A stretch of DNA of 64,000 nt from Pukyongiella litopenaei (GCF_003008555.2 NZ_CP027665.1:2418001-2482000), one strand, 5' to 3'. Counted from the first letter of the stretch, positions 18,892-28,121 are shown. Program-made: numbers and translations. Notes: generated by a model from the letters alone, not told the origin.

Positions 18892-19667
18892 TGCGGGCGC
18901 TGGTCACCGGCGCCGGCAAGCGGCTGGGCCGGGCGATGGCGCTCTATCTCGCCGGGCGCGGCTTCGACGTGGCCGTCCACTATGCCACCTCGCGCGACGG
19001 GGCCGAGGAGACGGCGGCGGCAATCCGGGCGATGGGACGCGGTGCGGCGGTGCTTCCGGGCGATCTGCTGGACGAAACCTGCAGCCGGGCGTTGCTGCCG
19101 CAGGCGGCGCAGGCGCTGGGCGGTCCGGTCACCTGCCTGGTCAACAACGCGTCGGTGTTCGAATATGACACCTATGCCAGCGCCACGCGCAACAGCTGGG
19201 ACCGGCATATCGAAAGCAACCTGCGCGCGCCGTTCGTGCTGACGCAGGCGATGGCGGCGCAGGGGCTGGCGCCCGATCGCGACGCGGGTGGAGAGCCGGT
19301 TGCCACCGGTCTGATCGTGAACATGATCGACCAGCGGGTGCGCAAGCTGACCCCGGAATTCACCAGCTATACCATTGCCAAGATGGGGCTTTGGGCGATG
19401 ACCCGCACCGCGGCGCAGGCCTTGGCGCCCGCAATCCGGGTGAATGCGATCGGCCCCGGCCCGACCCTGCGCGGCGCGCGCCAGAGCGCCGGCCATTTCG
19501 CCGCCCAGCGGGCCGGAACCGTCCTCGGCCGCGGCGCCGATCCCGCCGACATAACCGCCGCGCTGGGGTTCCTGCTCGACGCGCCGTCGGTGACCGGTCA
19601 GCTGATCTGCCCCGATGGCGGGCAGCATCTCGGCTGGCAGACACCCGATGTTCTGGGCGTCGAATAG
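18888..19667 (+). CDS. SDR-family protein of the pteridine reductase / FolM type
   Basis: A 259-aa short-chain dehydrogenase. The cofactor loop is TGAGKRLG (7-14) with a basic residue fitting NADPH, NNAS at 86-89, and the catalytic set is Asp148-Tyr161-Lys165 rather than Ser-Tyr-Lys. The Asp-Tyr spacing of 13 and the YxxxK spacing equal those of pteridine reductase PTR1 and fit FolM (dihydromonapterin reductase). Inferred role: reduction of pterins, possibly a tetrahydropterin or folate-like cofactor. It overlaps the antiporter gene by 4 bp. Confidence 0.82.
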   Translation: MMRALVTGAGKRLGRAMALYLAGRGFDVAVHYATSRDGAEETAAAIRAMGRGAAVLPGDLLDETCSRALLPQAAQALGGPVTCLVNNASVFEYDTYASATRNSWDRHIESNLRAPFVLTQAMAAQGLAPDRDAGGEPVATGLIVNMIDQRVRKLTPEFTSYTIAKMGLWAMTRTAAQALAPAIRVNAIGPGPTLRGARQSAGHFAAQRAGTVLGRGADPADITAALGFLLDAPSVTGQLICPDGGQHLGWQTPDVLGVE

Positions 19668-19958
19668 ACGGGTATCCGACCCGACTTTTGCACCGGTCGC
19701 GGGATGGTTACATTTCTGTGACTTTCCGCCTTTGTTTTCAAAGACTTGCAAGTGAGTGAATTTTTTGTCATTTGGAATCAAGGGGTTGGGGTGGCGCCCA
19801 AAAATTGTGCAATGCGACGATGCCTGCCGGATGTAACGAGAATTTCGGACTACCCATAAGTTATCATCGGACTTATCCACAGAAACGGTGGATTTGTTCG
19901 GGCTTGCATCGCCGGGACCGAGATTGCAGCGCGGGCCAGAGAATCATATCTCTCGGAC
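19668..19958. other. AT-richer intergenic region with a DnaA box, upstream of uvrC
   Basis: About 290 bp with no gene. It is clearly richer in A+T than its surroundings. It contains a perfect DnaA box TTATCCACA at 19873-19881, which is also one arm of a small inverted repeat (ATCCAC at 19875-19880 with GTGGAT at 19888-19893), and the palindrome ACTTGCAAGT at 19744-19753. The uvrC promoter should lie here; I cannot place it with confidence. Confidence 0.55.
19873..19881 (+). promoter_or_regulatory. Perfect DnaA box (TTATCCACA)
   Basis: Exact consensus match located 78 bp before the uvrC start codon. A single box is not an origin, but DnaA can act as a transcription factor at such sites. A weaker TTATC element lies 12 bp upstream at 19861. 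Confidence 0.5.
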
Positions 19959-21821
19959 ATGACGGATACGAACGCCCACCCGACCGGCCATGCGCTGATC
20001 CAGGACTACCTGAAGACGCTGGACGGCTCGCCCGGCGTCTACCGGATGCTGGATGCGCAGAACCGGGTGCTCTATGTCGGCAAGGCGCGCAACCTGCGGG
20101 CGCGGGTGTCCAGCTATGCCCGGCCCCATGGCCATAGCGGGCGCATCGCGCGGATGATCGCCCAGACCGCGTCGATGATGTTCCTGACCACGCGCACGGA
20201 AACCGAGGCGCTGCTGCTGGAACAGAACCTGATCAAGCAGCTCAAGCCGAAATACAACGTGTTGCTGCGCGACGACAAGAGCTTCCCCGAGATCCTGGTC
20301 ACCGGCGACCACGACTTTCCGATGATCCGCAAGCATCGCGGCGCGCGCAAACCCAAGGGCAGGTATTTCGGCCCCTTCGCCAGCGCCGGCGCGGTCAACC
20401 GCACGTTGAACCAGCTGCAAAAGGCGTTTCTTCTGCGCAACTGCTCCAACGTCACTTTCGAGAGCCGGACGCGCCCCTGCCTGCTCTACCAGATCCGGCG
20501 CTGCTCGGCGCCCTGCACCGGCGAGATCTCGGCCGGGGACTATGCCGCGTCGGTGCGCGATGCGGAACGGTTCCTGTCGGGCCGCTCGACCCGCGTGCAG
20601 GAGGACCTGGCCGCGCAGATGCAGGCGGCCTCCGAGGCGCTCGAATTCGAACGCGCCGCCGCGCTGCGCGACCGGATCCGCGCCCTGACCAGCGTGCAGA
20701 GCAGCCAGAGCATCAACCCGCGCAGCGTGACCGAGGCGGATGTGGTCGCGCTGCACCTGGAGGGCGGGCAGGCCTGCGTGCAGGTCTTCTTCATCCGTGC
20801 CGGGCAGAACTGGGGCAATGGCGATTTCTACCCGCGTGCCGGGGCCGATGTTTCGGCGGCCGAGGCGATGGAGGCATTTCTCGGCCAGTTCTACGATACC
20901 CACGAGCCCCCCCGGCAGGTGATCCTGTCGGATGCGATCGAGAATGCCGACCTGATGGCCGAGGCGCTGGGCCAGAAGGCCGGGCACAGGGTCGACCTGC
21001 TGGTGCCGCAGCGGGGCGAGAAATCCGAACTTGTCGCCGGTGCGCTGCGCAACGCCCGCGAGGCGCTGGGGCGCCGCATGGCGGAAACCGCCACCCAGGC
21101 GAAACTGCTGCGCGGCGTGGCCGACGCCTTCGGGCTGGACGCGCCGCCCGCGCGGATCGAGGTCTATGACAACTCGCATATCCAGGGCGCCCACGCGGTC
21201 GGCGCGATGATCGTCGCCGGACCCGAGGGGTTCATGAAAAACGCCTATCGCAAGTTCAACATCCGTGGCGACAGCCTGACCCCCGGCGACGATTTCGGGA
21301 TGATGAAAGAAGTGCTGACCCGCCGGTTCGCCCGCCTGCTCAAGGAAGACCCGGACCGCGAGAGCGGCACATGGCCCGATTTGCTGCTGATCGACGGCGG
21401 CGCCGGCCAGGTCAGCGCGGTCTCGGGGATCCTCGCCGAACATGGCGTGTCGGATGTCCCGGTGATCGGTGTCGCCAAGGGCGTCGACCGCGATCACGGC
21501 AAGGAGGAATTCCACCGCCCCGGCCACCACCCGTTCGCGCTGCGCCGCAACGACCCGGTGCTCTATTTCGTGCAGCGGATGCGGGACGAGGCGCATCGCT
21601 TCGCCATCGGCACGCACCGGGCCAGGCGGTCCAAATCCATCGCTGCCACGCCGCTCGACGAGGTGCCGGGGGTCGGCGCCTCGCGCAAACGCGCGCTGCT
21701 GGCGCATTTCGGCTCCGCCAAGGCGGTCAGCCGCGCCAACCTGGCCGATCTCAAGGCGGTCGACGGGATCTCCGACCGGCTGGCCGAAACCATCCACGAC
21801 TTCTTTCACGACCGGGGGTGA
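19959..21821 (+). CDS. uvrC: Excinuclease ABC subunit C
   Basis: UvrC makes both incisions in nucleotide excision repair. The 620-aa protein has the N-terminal GIY-YIG nuclease (GVYRMLD...[13 protein letters not shown], about residues 25-105), the central Cys-rich/UvrB-contact region ([11 protein letters not shown] and the UVR helix near 210), the C-terminal RNase H-like endonuclease ([11 protein letters not shown] and LLIDGGAGQ) and two helix-hairpin-helix motifs at the end ([13 protein letters not shown]). Complete and of normal length. The Shine-Dalgarno is weak. Confidence 0.96.
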   Translation: MTDTNAHPTGHALIQDYLKTLDGSPGVYRMLDAQNRVLYVGKARNLRARVSSYARPHGHSGRIARMIAQTASMMFLTTRTETEALLLEQNLIKQLKPKYNVLLRDDKSFPEILVTGDHDFPMIRKHRGARKPKGRYFGPFASAGAVNRTLNQLQKAFLLRNCSNVTFESRTRPCLLYQIRRCSAPCTGEISAGDYAASVRDAERFLSGRSTRVQEDLAAQMQAASEALEFERAAALRDRIRALTSVQSSQSINPRSVTEADVVALHLEGGQACVQVFFIRAGQNWGNGDFYPRAGADVSAAEAMEAFLGQFYDTHEPPRQVILSDAIENADLMAEALGQKAGHRVDLLVPQRGEKSELVAGALRNAREALGRRMAETATQAKLLRGVADAFGLDAPPARIEVYDNSHIQGAHAVGAMIVAGPEGFMKNAYRKFNIRGDSLTPGDDFGMMKEVLTRRFARLLKEDPDRESGTWPDLLLIDGGAGQVSAVSGILAEHGVSDVPVIGVAKGVDRDHGKEEFHRPGHHPFALRRNDPVLYFVQRMRDEAHRFAIGTHRARRSKSIAATPLDEVPGVGASRKRALLAHFGSAKAVSRANLADLKAVDGISDRLAETIHDFFHDRG

Positions 21822-21872
21822 ACCGAGCGCTGTCCGTCCCTTCATCTTGCCGGGCAAACTCCCGCCGGAGGC

Positions 21873-21896
21873 ATCCGCCGGGAACCGGCGGATTTC
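21873..21896 (+). terminator. Perfect 9-bp hairpin after uvrC
   Basis: Arms ATCCGCCGG / CCGGCGGAT (21873-21881 and 21885-21893) with a GAA loop, followed by only three T (counting the last arm base). It lies 52 bp after the uvrC stop and may be a weak intrinsic terminator or an mRNA 3'-end stabiliser. Confidence 0.45.
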
Positions 21897-21944
21897 CCGC
21901 GCTGCCGCTTCCACCTGCCCCGCGCCCGATGTAGGCTCCGAGCC

Positions 21945-22610
21945 ATGAAATGGACCTTGCCCAATATGCTCACCGTCCTGCGCCTGATCGCGGCGCCGGG
22001 GCTGGCCGTGATGTTCCTGTATTTCCACCGGCCCTACGCGGACTGGTTCGCGTTGCTGCTGTTCCTCGGCGCGTCGATCACCGACTGGATCGACGGCTAC
22101 CTGGCGCGGGCGTGGAAACAGGAAACCCGGCTCGGCGCGATGCTGGACCCGATCGCGGACAAGGCGATGGTGGTGATCGCGCTGATGGTGATCGTGGGCT
22201 ATTCGTCGATGTCGCCCTGGCTGGTGCTGCCCGCCACCGTGATCGTCTTCCGCGAGGTGTTCGTATCGGGGCTGCGCGAGTTCCTGGGCAATGTGTCGGG
22301 CACGCTCAAGGTGACCAACCTGGCCAAGTGGAAGACCACCGCGCAGATGGTCGCCATCTCGGTCCTGTTCGCGCAGGGCATCTTCGAACATTACCTGTCG
22401 CTGGCCGCCGAAGGGCTGGACCCGCTTGTCGTCAGCGACATCCTGTCGGGGCAGGGCGAGGATACGCTGGGCCTGGGCTGGAAACTGGCGGCGATGGACT
22501 GGACCGGGCGGATCGGCCTGTGGCTGCTGTGGCTGGCGGCGGCGCTCACCTTCCTCACCGGGTGGGACTACTTCCGCAAGGCGCTGCCGCATCTGAAGGA
22601 AACGCGATGA
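21945..22610 (+). CDS. pgsA: CDP-diacylglycerol--glycerol-3-phosphate 3-phosphatidyltransferase
   Basis: PgsA makes phosphatidylglycerophosphate, the committed step to phosphatidylglycerol and cardiolipin in the inner membrane. The 221-aa protein has the CDP-alcohol phosphatase motif DG..AR........G...D...D around residues 49-72 and about six membrane helices. Compared with the 182-aa E. coli enzyme it carries an extra loop of about 35 residues before the last helix, as in relatives. Its stop overlaps moaD (ATGA). Confidence 0.94.
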   Translation: MKWTLPNMLTVLRLIAAPGLAVMFLYFHRPYADWFALLLFLGASITDWIDGYLARAWKQETRLGAMLDPIADKAMVVIALMVIVGYSSMSPWLVLPATVIVFREVFVSGLREFLGNVSGTLKVTNLAKWKTTAQMVAISVLFAQGIFEHYLSLAAEGLDPLVVSDILSGQGEDTLGLGWKLAAMDWTGRIGLWLLWLAAALTFLTGWDYFRKALPHLKETR

Positions 22611-22855
22611 TGGATGTGCTGTATTTCGCCTGGGTGCGCGAACGGATCGGCCTGCCGCGGGAACGCATCGACACCGATGCCGCCACGGTTGCCGACCTGG
22701 TCGAGGAATTGCGGGGCCGCGAAGACCGCTACGCGGCTGCCTTTGCCGACCTGTCGGCGCTGCGGGTGGCGCTGGACCAGGAGCTTGGAGATTTCGACGC
22801 GCCGCTGGCCGGCGTGCGCGAGGTCGCCTTCTTTCCGCCGATGACCGGGGGCTGA
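22607..22855 (+). CDS. moaD: Molybdopterin synthase small subunit
   Basis: MoaD is the ubiquitin-like sulfur carrier of molybdopterin synthase. The 82-aa protein has the beta-grasp pattern and ends with the required Gly-Gly (FFPPMTGG), which is adenylated and thiocarboxylated by MoeB. It begins within the pgsA stop and is followed after 5 bp by moaE. Confidence 0.93.
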   Translation: MMDVLYFAWVRERIGLPRERIDTDAATVADLVEELRGREDRYAAAFADLSALRVALDQELGDFDAPLAGVREVAFFPPMTGG

Positions 22856-22860
22856 GGCCG

Positions 22861-23304
22861 GTGCGCGTGGCCGTCCAGCCGGAGCCGTTCGATCCCGGGG
22901 CCGAGCTCACCGCGTTTTCCGTCGGCCTGTCCGGCATGGGCGCGGTGGTCAGCTTTACCGGGGTGGTGCGCGATCTGCCGGGGGGCGGGCTGACCGCGTT
23001 GGAGATCGAACATTATCCCGGCATGACCGAACGGGCGATCGCCGACATCGCGCGGCAGGCGCAGGAGCGCTGGTCGCTGGGAGATGTGCTGGTGATCCAT
23101 CGCCACGGGCGGCTGGCGCCGGGCGACGCCATCATGATGGTCGCCACCGCCGCGGCCCATCGCCGCGCCGCCTTCGAGGCCGCCGATTTCCTGATGGATT
23201 ACCTGAAATCGCGGGCGCCGTTCTGGAAAAAGGAAATCACCGGGGACGGGGCCGAATGGGTCGCGGCCAGGGATGAGGACGAAACCGCGCTGACCCGCTG
23301 GTGA
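22861..23304 (+). CDS. moaE: Molybdopterin synthase catalytic subunit
   Basis: MoaE inserts two sulfurs from MoaD into precursor Z (cPMP) to give molybdopterin. The 147-aa protein has VSFTGVVRD, LEIEHYPGM, the IHRHGRL segment, AAHRRAAFEA and the catalytic-lysine segment FWKKEI. The start codon is GTG at 22861. Together with moaD it makes an operon end; moaB of the same pathway lies 27 kb away. Confidence 0.94.
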   Translation: MRVAVQPEPFDPGAELTAFSVGLSGMGAVVSFTGVVRDLPGGGLTALEIEHYPGMTERAIADIARQAQERWSLGDVLVIHRHGRLAPGDAIMMVATAAAHRRAAFEAADFLMDYLKSRAPFWKKEITGDGAEWVAARDEDETALTRW

Positions 23305-23343
23305 CGGGCGGCCGGTCCGCGCGCGCGGCCCCCGCGATACCGC

Positions 23344-23673
23344 TCAGGCGCCGGTCTTGGCCCGCTGAAGCTGGGTCCGCAGCTCCTCGACCTCGGCGCG
23401 GGCATCGCGCAACCCGTCCATCGTGGCGTTCAGTTCGGCCTCGGTCTGGTGCAGCTTGTTGGACAGTTCCGCTTCGCGTTGCTGAAGGTAGGTGATCGCC
23501 TCGTCGCGGGTTTCCTCGGCTTCGTGAAGCTCCTGGCTGATCCGGTCGAGCTCGCTCACGTCGCGGGCGCTGACCCGGGTGAACCGGTGCACCAGCCAGT
23601 TGGCGAACCAGCCCAGAACAAAGGCGACAAACAGGATCGCCGCCGTGGCGATGATGAAATCAGTTCTGCTCAT
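23344..23673 (-). CDS. Single-pass membrane protein with a long coiled coil
   Basis: A 109-aa protein with one N-terminal membrane helix (about residues 5-25) and a C-terminal coiled coil (about 35-105) rich in Glu, Gln, Leu and Arg heptads. It matches no named family I recognise. Its start lies 14 bp inside the end of the upstream OmpA-family gene in another frame, so translation is probably coupled and the protein may act with that envelope protein. Start fixed by MSRTDF just before the helix. Confidence 0.8.
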   Translation of the reverse strand: MSRTDFIIATAAILFVAFVLGWFANWLVHRFTRVSARDVSELDRISQELHEAEETRDEAITYLQQREAELSNKLHQTEAELNATMDGLRDARAEVEELRTQLQRAKTGA

Positions 23674-25702
23674 TGGTCGCGTTCTCCGTTCCGTCCCCGT
23701 CGCCTTCTTCGCTGTCGCCCGCGGCAGTATCCGCATCCCCGCCTGTCGCCGTTTCACCACCGTCTTCACCGGTGCCCTCTGCCGTTTCCGATGTCGTTTC
23801 CGGGTCCGATTCGGGGGCCGCATCGGCGGCCTGTCCGGATGCGGCTTCGGCGGCGACTTCCTCCAGCGTGGTCCGTTCTTCCTTGATCGGCTCGGGGCGT
23901 ATCAGGTGGAACTCGATCCGGCGGTTCGCCTCGCGGCCCTCTTCGGTCCCGTTATCGGCGATGGGGCGGCTTTCGCCATAGCCCACCGCGGCATAGGACG
24001 AGGTCAGCACCCGGCGCGCGCGCAGTTCGTTCAGCACCGACTGGGCGCGGGACTGGCTGAGTTCCTTGTTCATGATCTCGCGGCCCTGGCTGTCGGTATG
24101 GCCCTGGATTTCCAGCCGGATCTCGCCGCAATCCGACAGGATGTCGGCGATCCGGTTCATGGTGCCGAGCGAATCCTCGGTGATGGTGGCGGACCCGGGC
24201 TCGAACGCGATCTTCTGGTTCTGCTGGGTCTCGATGATCTGTGCCTCGCACAGTTCGGGATCGGGCGGCGCGTCCTGCGGGATCGGGCGATCGCGGGTCG
24301 CGATCTCGAGCGAGAAGCCGCCGACATCGCCCAGCTTGGCCGCCAGCAGCCGCGACAGCCTGGCATCGGCGTCGGGATCGTAGCTGGCGCCGCGCAGCGT
24401 CACGCTGTCCGGGGTCACGGTGGCCGAACCGTTCAGGAGCTCGGCCAGGGCCTCGAGCCCGACCAGCACCCGCACCGCCCAGTCCTCGGGCTGGCCGGGC
24501 ACCACGCGCACGGCCATATGCACACGGTCCGACCCGAACTGCGCCCGGGCAAAGCTGTCGGCCATCAGCCGCTGGGTTTCATCCTCGACACGCCCGCGCA
24601 GCTGCACCAGACCTTCGGGGCTGAGCGTGGCCGTGAACTCGGGCGGGCCGTCGCCCGCGCCGGTGACTTCCGGCTCGGGCAGGACGGCATCCAGCGCGAA
24701 AACCGGCGGCAGCGCCGTCTGCAACTCGCCCACCACGAGGTCGAACTGGTCCGGGTCCGTGCCCTGCGCGGCGGTCAGCGATATCTCGGCATCCGCCATC
24801 GTCAGGTGCCCGCCGCCCAGCTTTGCCAGCGCGGCGATCGTCAGTTCGGCGGCGGTGCCCCAGTTCGGCGACGGGACGCCCAGCCCGATGGTGCAGTCGG
24901 GATCGCCTGTCATGCCGACGGCGGTGGCGGCCTTGATGATGCGCCCGCGCGTCAGCTTGGTATCGGCCGAACAGGCATCGAAGCGCGGGCCGCGCTCGTC
25001 GATCAGGAACCGCAGCGTGAACGGCGTGATCACCGGGCGCGGCGACGAGATGTCGAGCGTCAGCCTGAGCTGCGGCGGGGCGGTGCGCGACAGCTCGTCC
25101 TCCAGTTCCGCCTTGGCCTCGGCGCTGTCGGTCATGCCCGACACCATCAGCGTATCGGCGGAGACCGAGATTTTCGAGCGCGGCATCCGGTCCAGGACGG
25201 TCAGCGCGAAATCCATCGCCGCGTCCCAGCCGGGCGGCACCGCGTAATCGGCGGATTCGAGAAAATCGGCCACCGTTCCGGCGCCCGCAATCTCGGCCAG
25301 CCGACGGTTCAGCCGGTTGCGGTCGGTCCGGGTCGGGATCAGGCCGATGATCGAGATGCCGTCCGCGTTGCGCAGGATCTCGGCCGAGAAACGCGGCGGC
25401 GCCACCTCGGTGCCGGGCACGACATCCATCTCGTCGATGATCCGTGCGGCATCCACGTTTTCGCCGGCGCTGCTGAGCGCGAGGAACCGCGACGCTTCGT
25501 CGGGAGCGGTTCCGGTCAGGATGACGCGCAGCCCGTCGGCTTCGACCTCGGCCCAGTCATGGCCGTTGAGGTCCAGCGTCTCGCGTATGTTGATCTCGGT
25601 CTTGTCCTCGACGACGGACACCGCGACGGCCGCGCCGGCAAGGCACAGCGCGGCGGCGAACAAAAAGGCGAGGAGGGCGAACAGGGTCGGATTGCGGCGC
25701 AT
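23660..25702 (-). CDS. OmpA-family protein with BON-like domains
   Basis: A 680-aa exported or membrane-anchored protein: N-terminal signal/anchor (about residues 7-30), a long periplasmic part with BON-like lipid-associated repeats (for example near residues 40-90 and 105-150), then a C-terminal OmpA peptidoglycan-binding domain (about 500-610) with the diaminopimelate-binding pattern GHTDSQG, LSQSRAQSV and NRRIEF. A highly acidic low-complexity tail of about 65 residues (Glu/Gly/Ala/Thr) follows. Likely role: linking the envelope to the cell wall. The last bases overlap the coiled-coil gene. Confidence 0.9.
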   Translation of the reverse strand: MRRNPTLFALLAFLFAAALCLAGAAVAVSVVEDKTEINIRETLDLNGHDWAEVEADGLRVILTGTAPDEASRFLALSSAGENVDAARIIDEMDVVPGTEVAPPRFSAEILRNADGISIIGLIPTRTDRNRLNRRLAEIAGAGTVADFLESADYAVPPGWDAAMDFALTVLDRMPRSKISVSADTLMVSGMTDSAEAKAELEDELSRTAPPQLRLTLDISSPRPVITPFTLRFLIDERGPRFDACSADTKLTRGRIIKAATAVGMTGDPDCTIGLGVPSPNWGTAAELTIAALAKLGGGHLTMADAEISLTAAQGTDPDQFDLVVGELQTALPPVFALDAVLPEPEVTGAGDGPPEFTATLSPEGLVQLRGRVEDETQRLMADSFARAQFGSDRVHMAVRVVPGQPEDWAVRVLVGLEALAELLNGSATVTPDSVTLRGASYDPDADARLSRLLAAKLGDVGGFSLEIATRDRPIPQDAPPDPELCEAQIIETQQNQKIAFEPGSATITEDSLGTMNRIADILSDCGEIRLEIQGHTDSQGREIMNKELSQSRAQSVLNELRARRVLTSSYAAVGYGESRPIADNGTEEGREANRRIEFHLIRPEPIKEERTTLEEVAAEAASGQAADAAPESDPETTSETAEGTGEDGGETATGGDADTAAGDSEEGDGDGTENATNEQN

Positions 25703-25761
25703 GAGGCAGGTGAGTCCTTGGTCGGTCGATCCGTCTTAGCCCCCAGCGTGCCGGTGTTCAA

Positions 25762-26736
25762 TCAGACCAGCAGCGCGATCACGAAGAAGAACAGCGGTAT
25801 CATGCCGGTGTCGCGGTTCATCCGGAACAGGCGCAGCATCCTGTCCGGGTCGGTGTGATCGAAGCCCCGCAGCTGGAACGCCATGTGCCAGCCCATCGCC
25901 CAGGGGCCGGCAAGGGCGATCACCAGCGCCATCACCCCGGCCTGCGGCAGCGCTGCGCGAATCACCGCCAGCGCCATCAGGGCCACGGTGGCGGCGAGAA
26001 AGTATTTCAGCCAGCGCGCGGTGTCGTCGCCGAACAGCCGGGCGGTCGATTTCACGCCGATCAGCGCATCGTCTTCGGTATCCTGGTGGGCATAGATGGT
26101 GTCGTAGAACAGTGTCCAGGCGATGCCCGCGACATAGAGCAGCAGCGCCGGAAGCCCGAGCGACCCGCCATGGGCGGCCCATGCCAGCAGCGCGCCCCAG
26201 TTGAAGGCCAGCCCGAGAAAGACCTGCGGCCACCAGGTAAACCGCTTGGCAAACGGGTAGACCGCCACCGGCAGCAGCGCGAGGATGCCCAGCGCGATGG
26301 CGGTGCCGTTGAAGGTCAGCAGGATGGCGAAGGCAATGAGCGCCTGTGCGATCATCCAGGCCAGCGCCTGGGTGACGCTCACCTGGCCCGACGGGATCGG
26401 CCGGGACCGCGTGCGCGCCACCCGCCTGTCGAAATCCCGGTCGGTGATGTCGTTCCAGGTGCAGCCCGCGCCGCGCATCAGCCAGGCGCCCGCCGCGCAG
26501 CCCAGCGCGATCCAGAGGTCGCCCCAGCGCGGCGACTGGTCGGCCAGGATCGCCAGCGCCAGCCCCCACCAGCAGGGGATCAGCAGCAGCCAGGTGCCGA
26601 TCGGCCGGTCCGCCCGCGACAGGCGCAGATAGGGGCGTAGCGTCGGCGGGGCATGGCGGTCGACCCAGTTGCCGGCGGCGGCATCGGCGACCGGCGCGGT
26701 CTCGGTCTTCTCTGGTGTCCGGGATTGCCCTTGCAT
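25762..26736 (-). CDS. ubiA: 4-hydroxybenzoate polyprenyltransferase
   Basis: UbiA attaches the polyprenyl tail to 4-hydroxybenzoate in ubiquinone synthesis. The 324-aa membrane protein has the two Asp-rich metal-diphosphate motifs NDITDRDFD (about residue 95) and DTIYAHQDTEDD (about 225) and eight to nine helices. The ATG at 26736 is chosen; it lies only 12 bp from the start of the divergent rsmE, so leaders and promoters must lie inside the opposite genes. It precedes the OmpA gene in the same direction by 59 bp. Confidence 0.94.
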   Translation of the reverse strand: MQGQSRTPEKTETAPVADAAAGNWVDRHAPPTLRPYLRLSRADRPIGTWLLLIPCWWGLALAILADQSPRWGDLWIALGCAAGAWLMRGAGCTWNDITDRDFDRRVARTRSRPIPSGQVSVTQALAWMIAQALIAFAILLTFNGTAIALGILALLPVAVYPFAKRFTWWPQVFLGLAFNWGALLAWAAHGGSLGLPALLLYVAGIAWTLFYDTIYAHQDTEDDALIGVKSTARLFGDDTARWLKYFLAATVALMALAVIRAALPQAGVMALVIALAGPWAMGWHMAFQLRGFDHTDPDRMLRLFRMNRDTGMIPLFFFVIALLV

Positions 26737-26748
26737 ATGTAGGCTTTC

Positions 26749-27483
26749 ATGGTGGCGAAGGTCAGGCTCTATGTAGATCACCCGCTGGGGGCGGGGCAAT
26801 CGGTTCCGCTGTCGCGCGACCAGGCGCATTACCTGTTCGGGGTGATGCGGCTGGGCGTCGGGGCGCAGGTTTCGCTGTTCAACGGCCGCGATGGCGAATG
26901 GCGCGCCGATGTAGCCGAGGCCGGGAAACGGGGCGGCGTGCTGGTGGCCGCGGAGCAGACCGCGCCGCTGCGGTTGCCGCCGGATCTGTGGCTGCTGTTT
27001 GCGCCGATCAAGAAGGCGCGCACCGATTTCATCGTCGAGAAAGCCGCCGAGATGGGGGTGGCCCGGATCATGCCGGTGCAGACCCGGTTCACCAATGCCG
27101 AGCGTATCCGGCAGGACCGGTTGCAGGCCCATGCCATCGAGGCCGCCGAACAATGCGGCGGCACCCATGTGCCCGAGGTGGCCGGCCTGCAGCGCCTGGA
27201 CCGGCTGCTGGACGACTGGCCCGCAGAGCGCCGGATCATGTTCTGCGACGAGGCGCTGGCGGGCCGCTCATCGGCCCTGACGGGCCACTTCGCTGGCGGT
27301 GCGCCGGGGCCCTGGGCGATCCTGATCGGTCCGGAAGGCGGGTTTTCCGAGGCGGAGCGCGACCGGCTCGCGGCGCTGCCATCTGCCCATGCGGTCAGTC
27401 TCGGACCGCGCATCCTGCGTGCCGATACCGCCGCCGTGGCGGCCCTGACCCTGTGGCAGTCGGCGCTGGGGGACTGGCGGTGA
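26749..27483 (+). CDS. rsmE: 16S rRNA (uracil(1498)-N(3))-methyltransferase
   Basis: RsmE methylates U1498 of 16S rRNA with S-adenosylmethionine. The 244-aa protein has the N-terminal PUA-like domain and a C-terminal SPOUT knot: KKARTDFIVEKAAEMG, LIGPEGGFSEAE and SLGPRILRADTAAVAAL. The stop overlaps the next gene (GTGA). It is divergent from ubiA across a 12-bp gap. Confidence 0.95.
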   Translation: MVAKVRLYVDHPLGAGQSVPLSRDQAHYLFGVMRLGVGAQVSLFNGRDGEWRADVAEAGKRGGVLVAAEQTAPLRLPPDLWLLFAPIKKARTDFIVEKAAEMGVARIMPVQTRFTNAERIRQDRLQAHAIEAAEQCGGTHVPEVAGLQRLDRLLDDWPAERRIMFCDEALAGRSSALTGHFAGGAPGPWAILIGPEGGFSEAERDRLAALPSAHAVSLGPRILRADTAAVAALTLWQSALGDWR

Positions 27484-28010
27484 GCCTGATACGTCCCGAG
27501 GCCCGCGCGGCGCTGTGGCGGTGGCGCGAGGTTCTGGCCGGGGGCGCGGCGCTGGCGCTGGGCACCAGCTGGGTCGCCGGGCCGGGCGGCCTGCTGGGCT
27601 GGGTCGGCTGGATCGTGGTGCTGGCCGGTGCGGCGCTGGTGCTGGCCGGCGTGCAGCGGGCGCGGTTCCGGTTCGGCGGCGGCGGACCGGGGCTGGTGCA
27701 GGTGGACGAGGGGCGGGTGGTGTATTTCGGCCCGCTCGGCGGTGGCTCGGTCGACGTGGCCGATCTGGCCGCGCTGGATTACGACCCCCGGTCGCACCCG
27801 CCGGTCTGGGTGCTGTGCCAGCGCGGGCGGCCCGAGATTTTCGTTCCGATCACGGCAGACGGGGCAGAGGCGCTGTTCGACGTGTTCTCGGCGTTGCCGG
27901 GGCTGCAGATCGAGACCCTGATCCGCGACCGTGACCGGGCCGGTTCACGGGTGCGGCTGTGGCAGCGCCCGGACCGGCAGGTCGCGGTCCGGGGCGGCGC
28001 CGGGGGGTAG
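27480..28010 (+). CDS. Conserved small membrane protein of unknown function
   Basis: A 176-aa protein with two N-terminal hydrophobic helices (about residues 18-55) and a soluble C-terminal beta-rich domain of about 115 residues that looks PH-like (repeated short strands, G-rich turns). It starts at GTG 27480 overlapping the rsmE stop and lies between rsmE and gshA. No function can be assigned; gene position and coding pattern support it. Confidence 0.8.
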   Translation: MSLIRPEARAALWRWREVLAGGAALALGTSWVAGPGGLLGWVGWIVVLAGAALVLAGVQRARFRFGGGGPGLVQVDEGRVVYFGPLGGGSVDVADLAALDYDPRSHPPVWVLCQRGRPEIFVPITADGAEALFDVFSALPGLQIETLIRDRDRAGSRVRLWQRPDRQVAVRGGAGG

Positions 28011-28121
28011 GAGCCCGGCGCGGGGCCGGCCCGCCGGCCCGCGGCGATTGCGCCGCGCTTGCTTGACACCGCGTCGCCGCTCGGTCAGTCGTGCGGGGAC
28101 GGCAAACCGGGAGGCCCGCGC

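Noticed and set aside
19668-19958. Replication origin at the DnaA box
   Set aside because: Only one perfect box, no cluster of boxes or AT-rich unwinding repeat, and no origin-linked genes beside it.
19944-22937. A 997-codon open frame on the minus strand opposite uvrC, pgsA and moaD
   Set aside because: Same low-complexity antisense composition; the sense genes are unambiguous.
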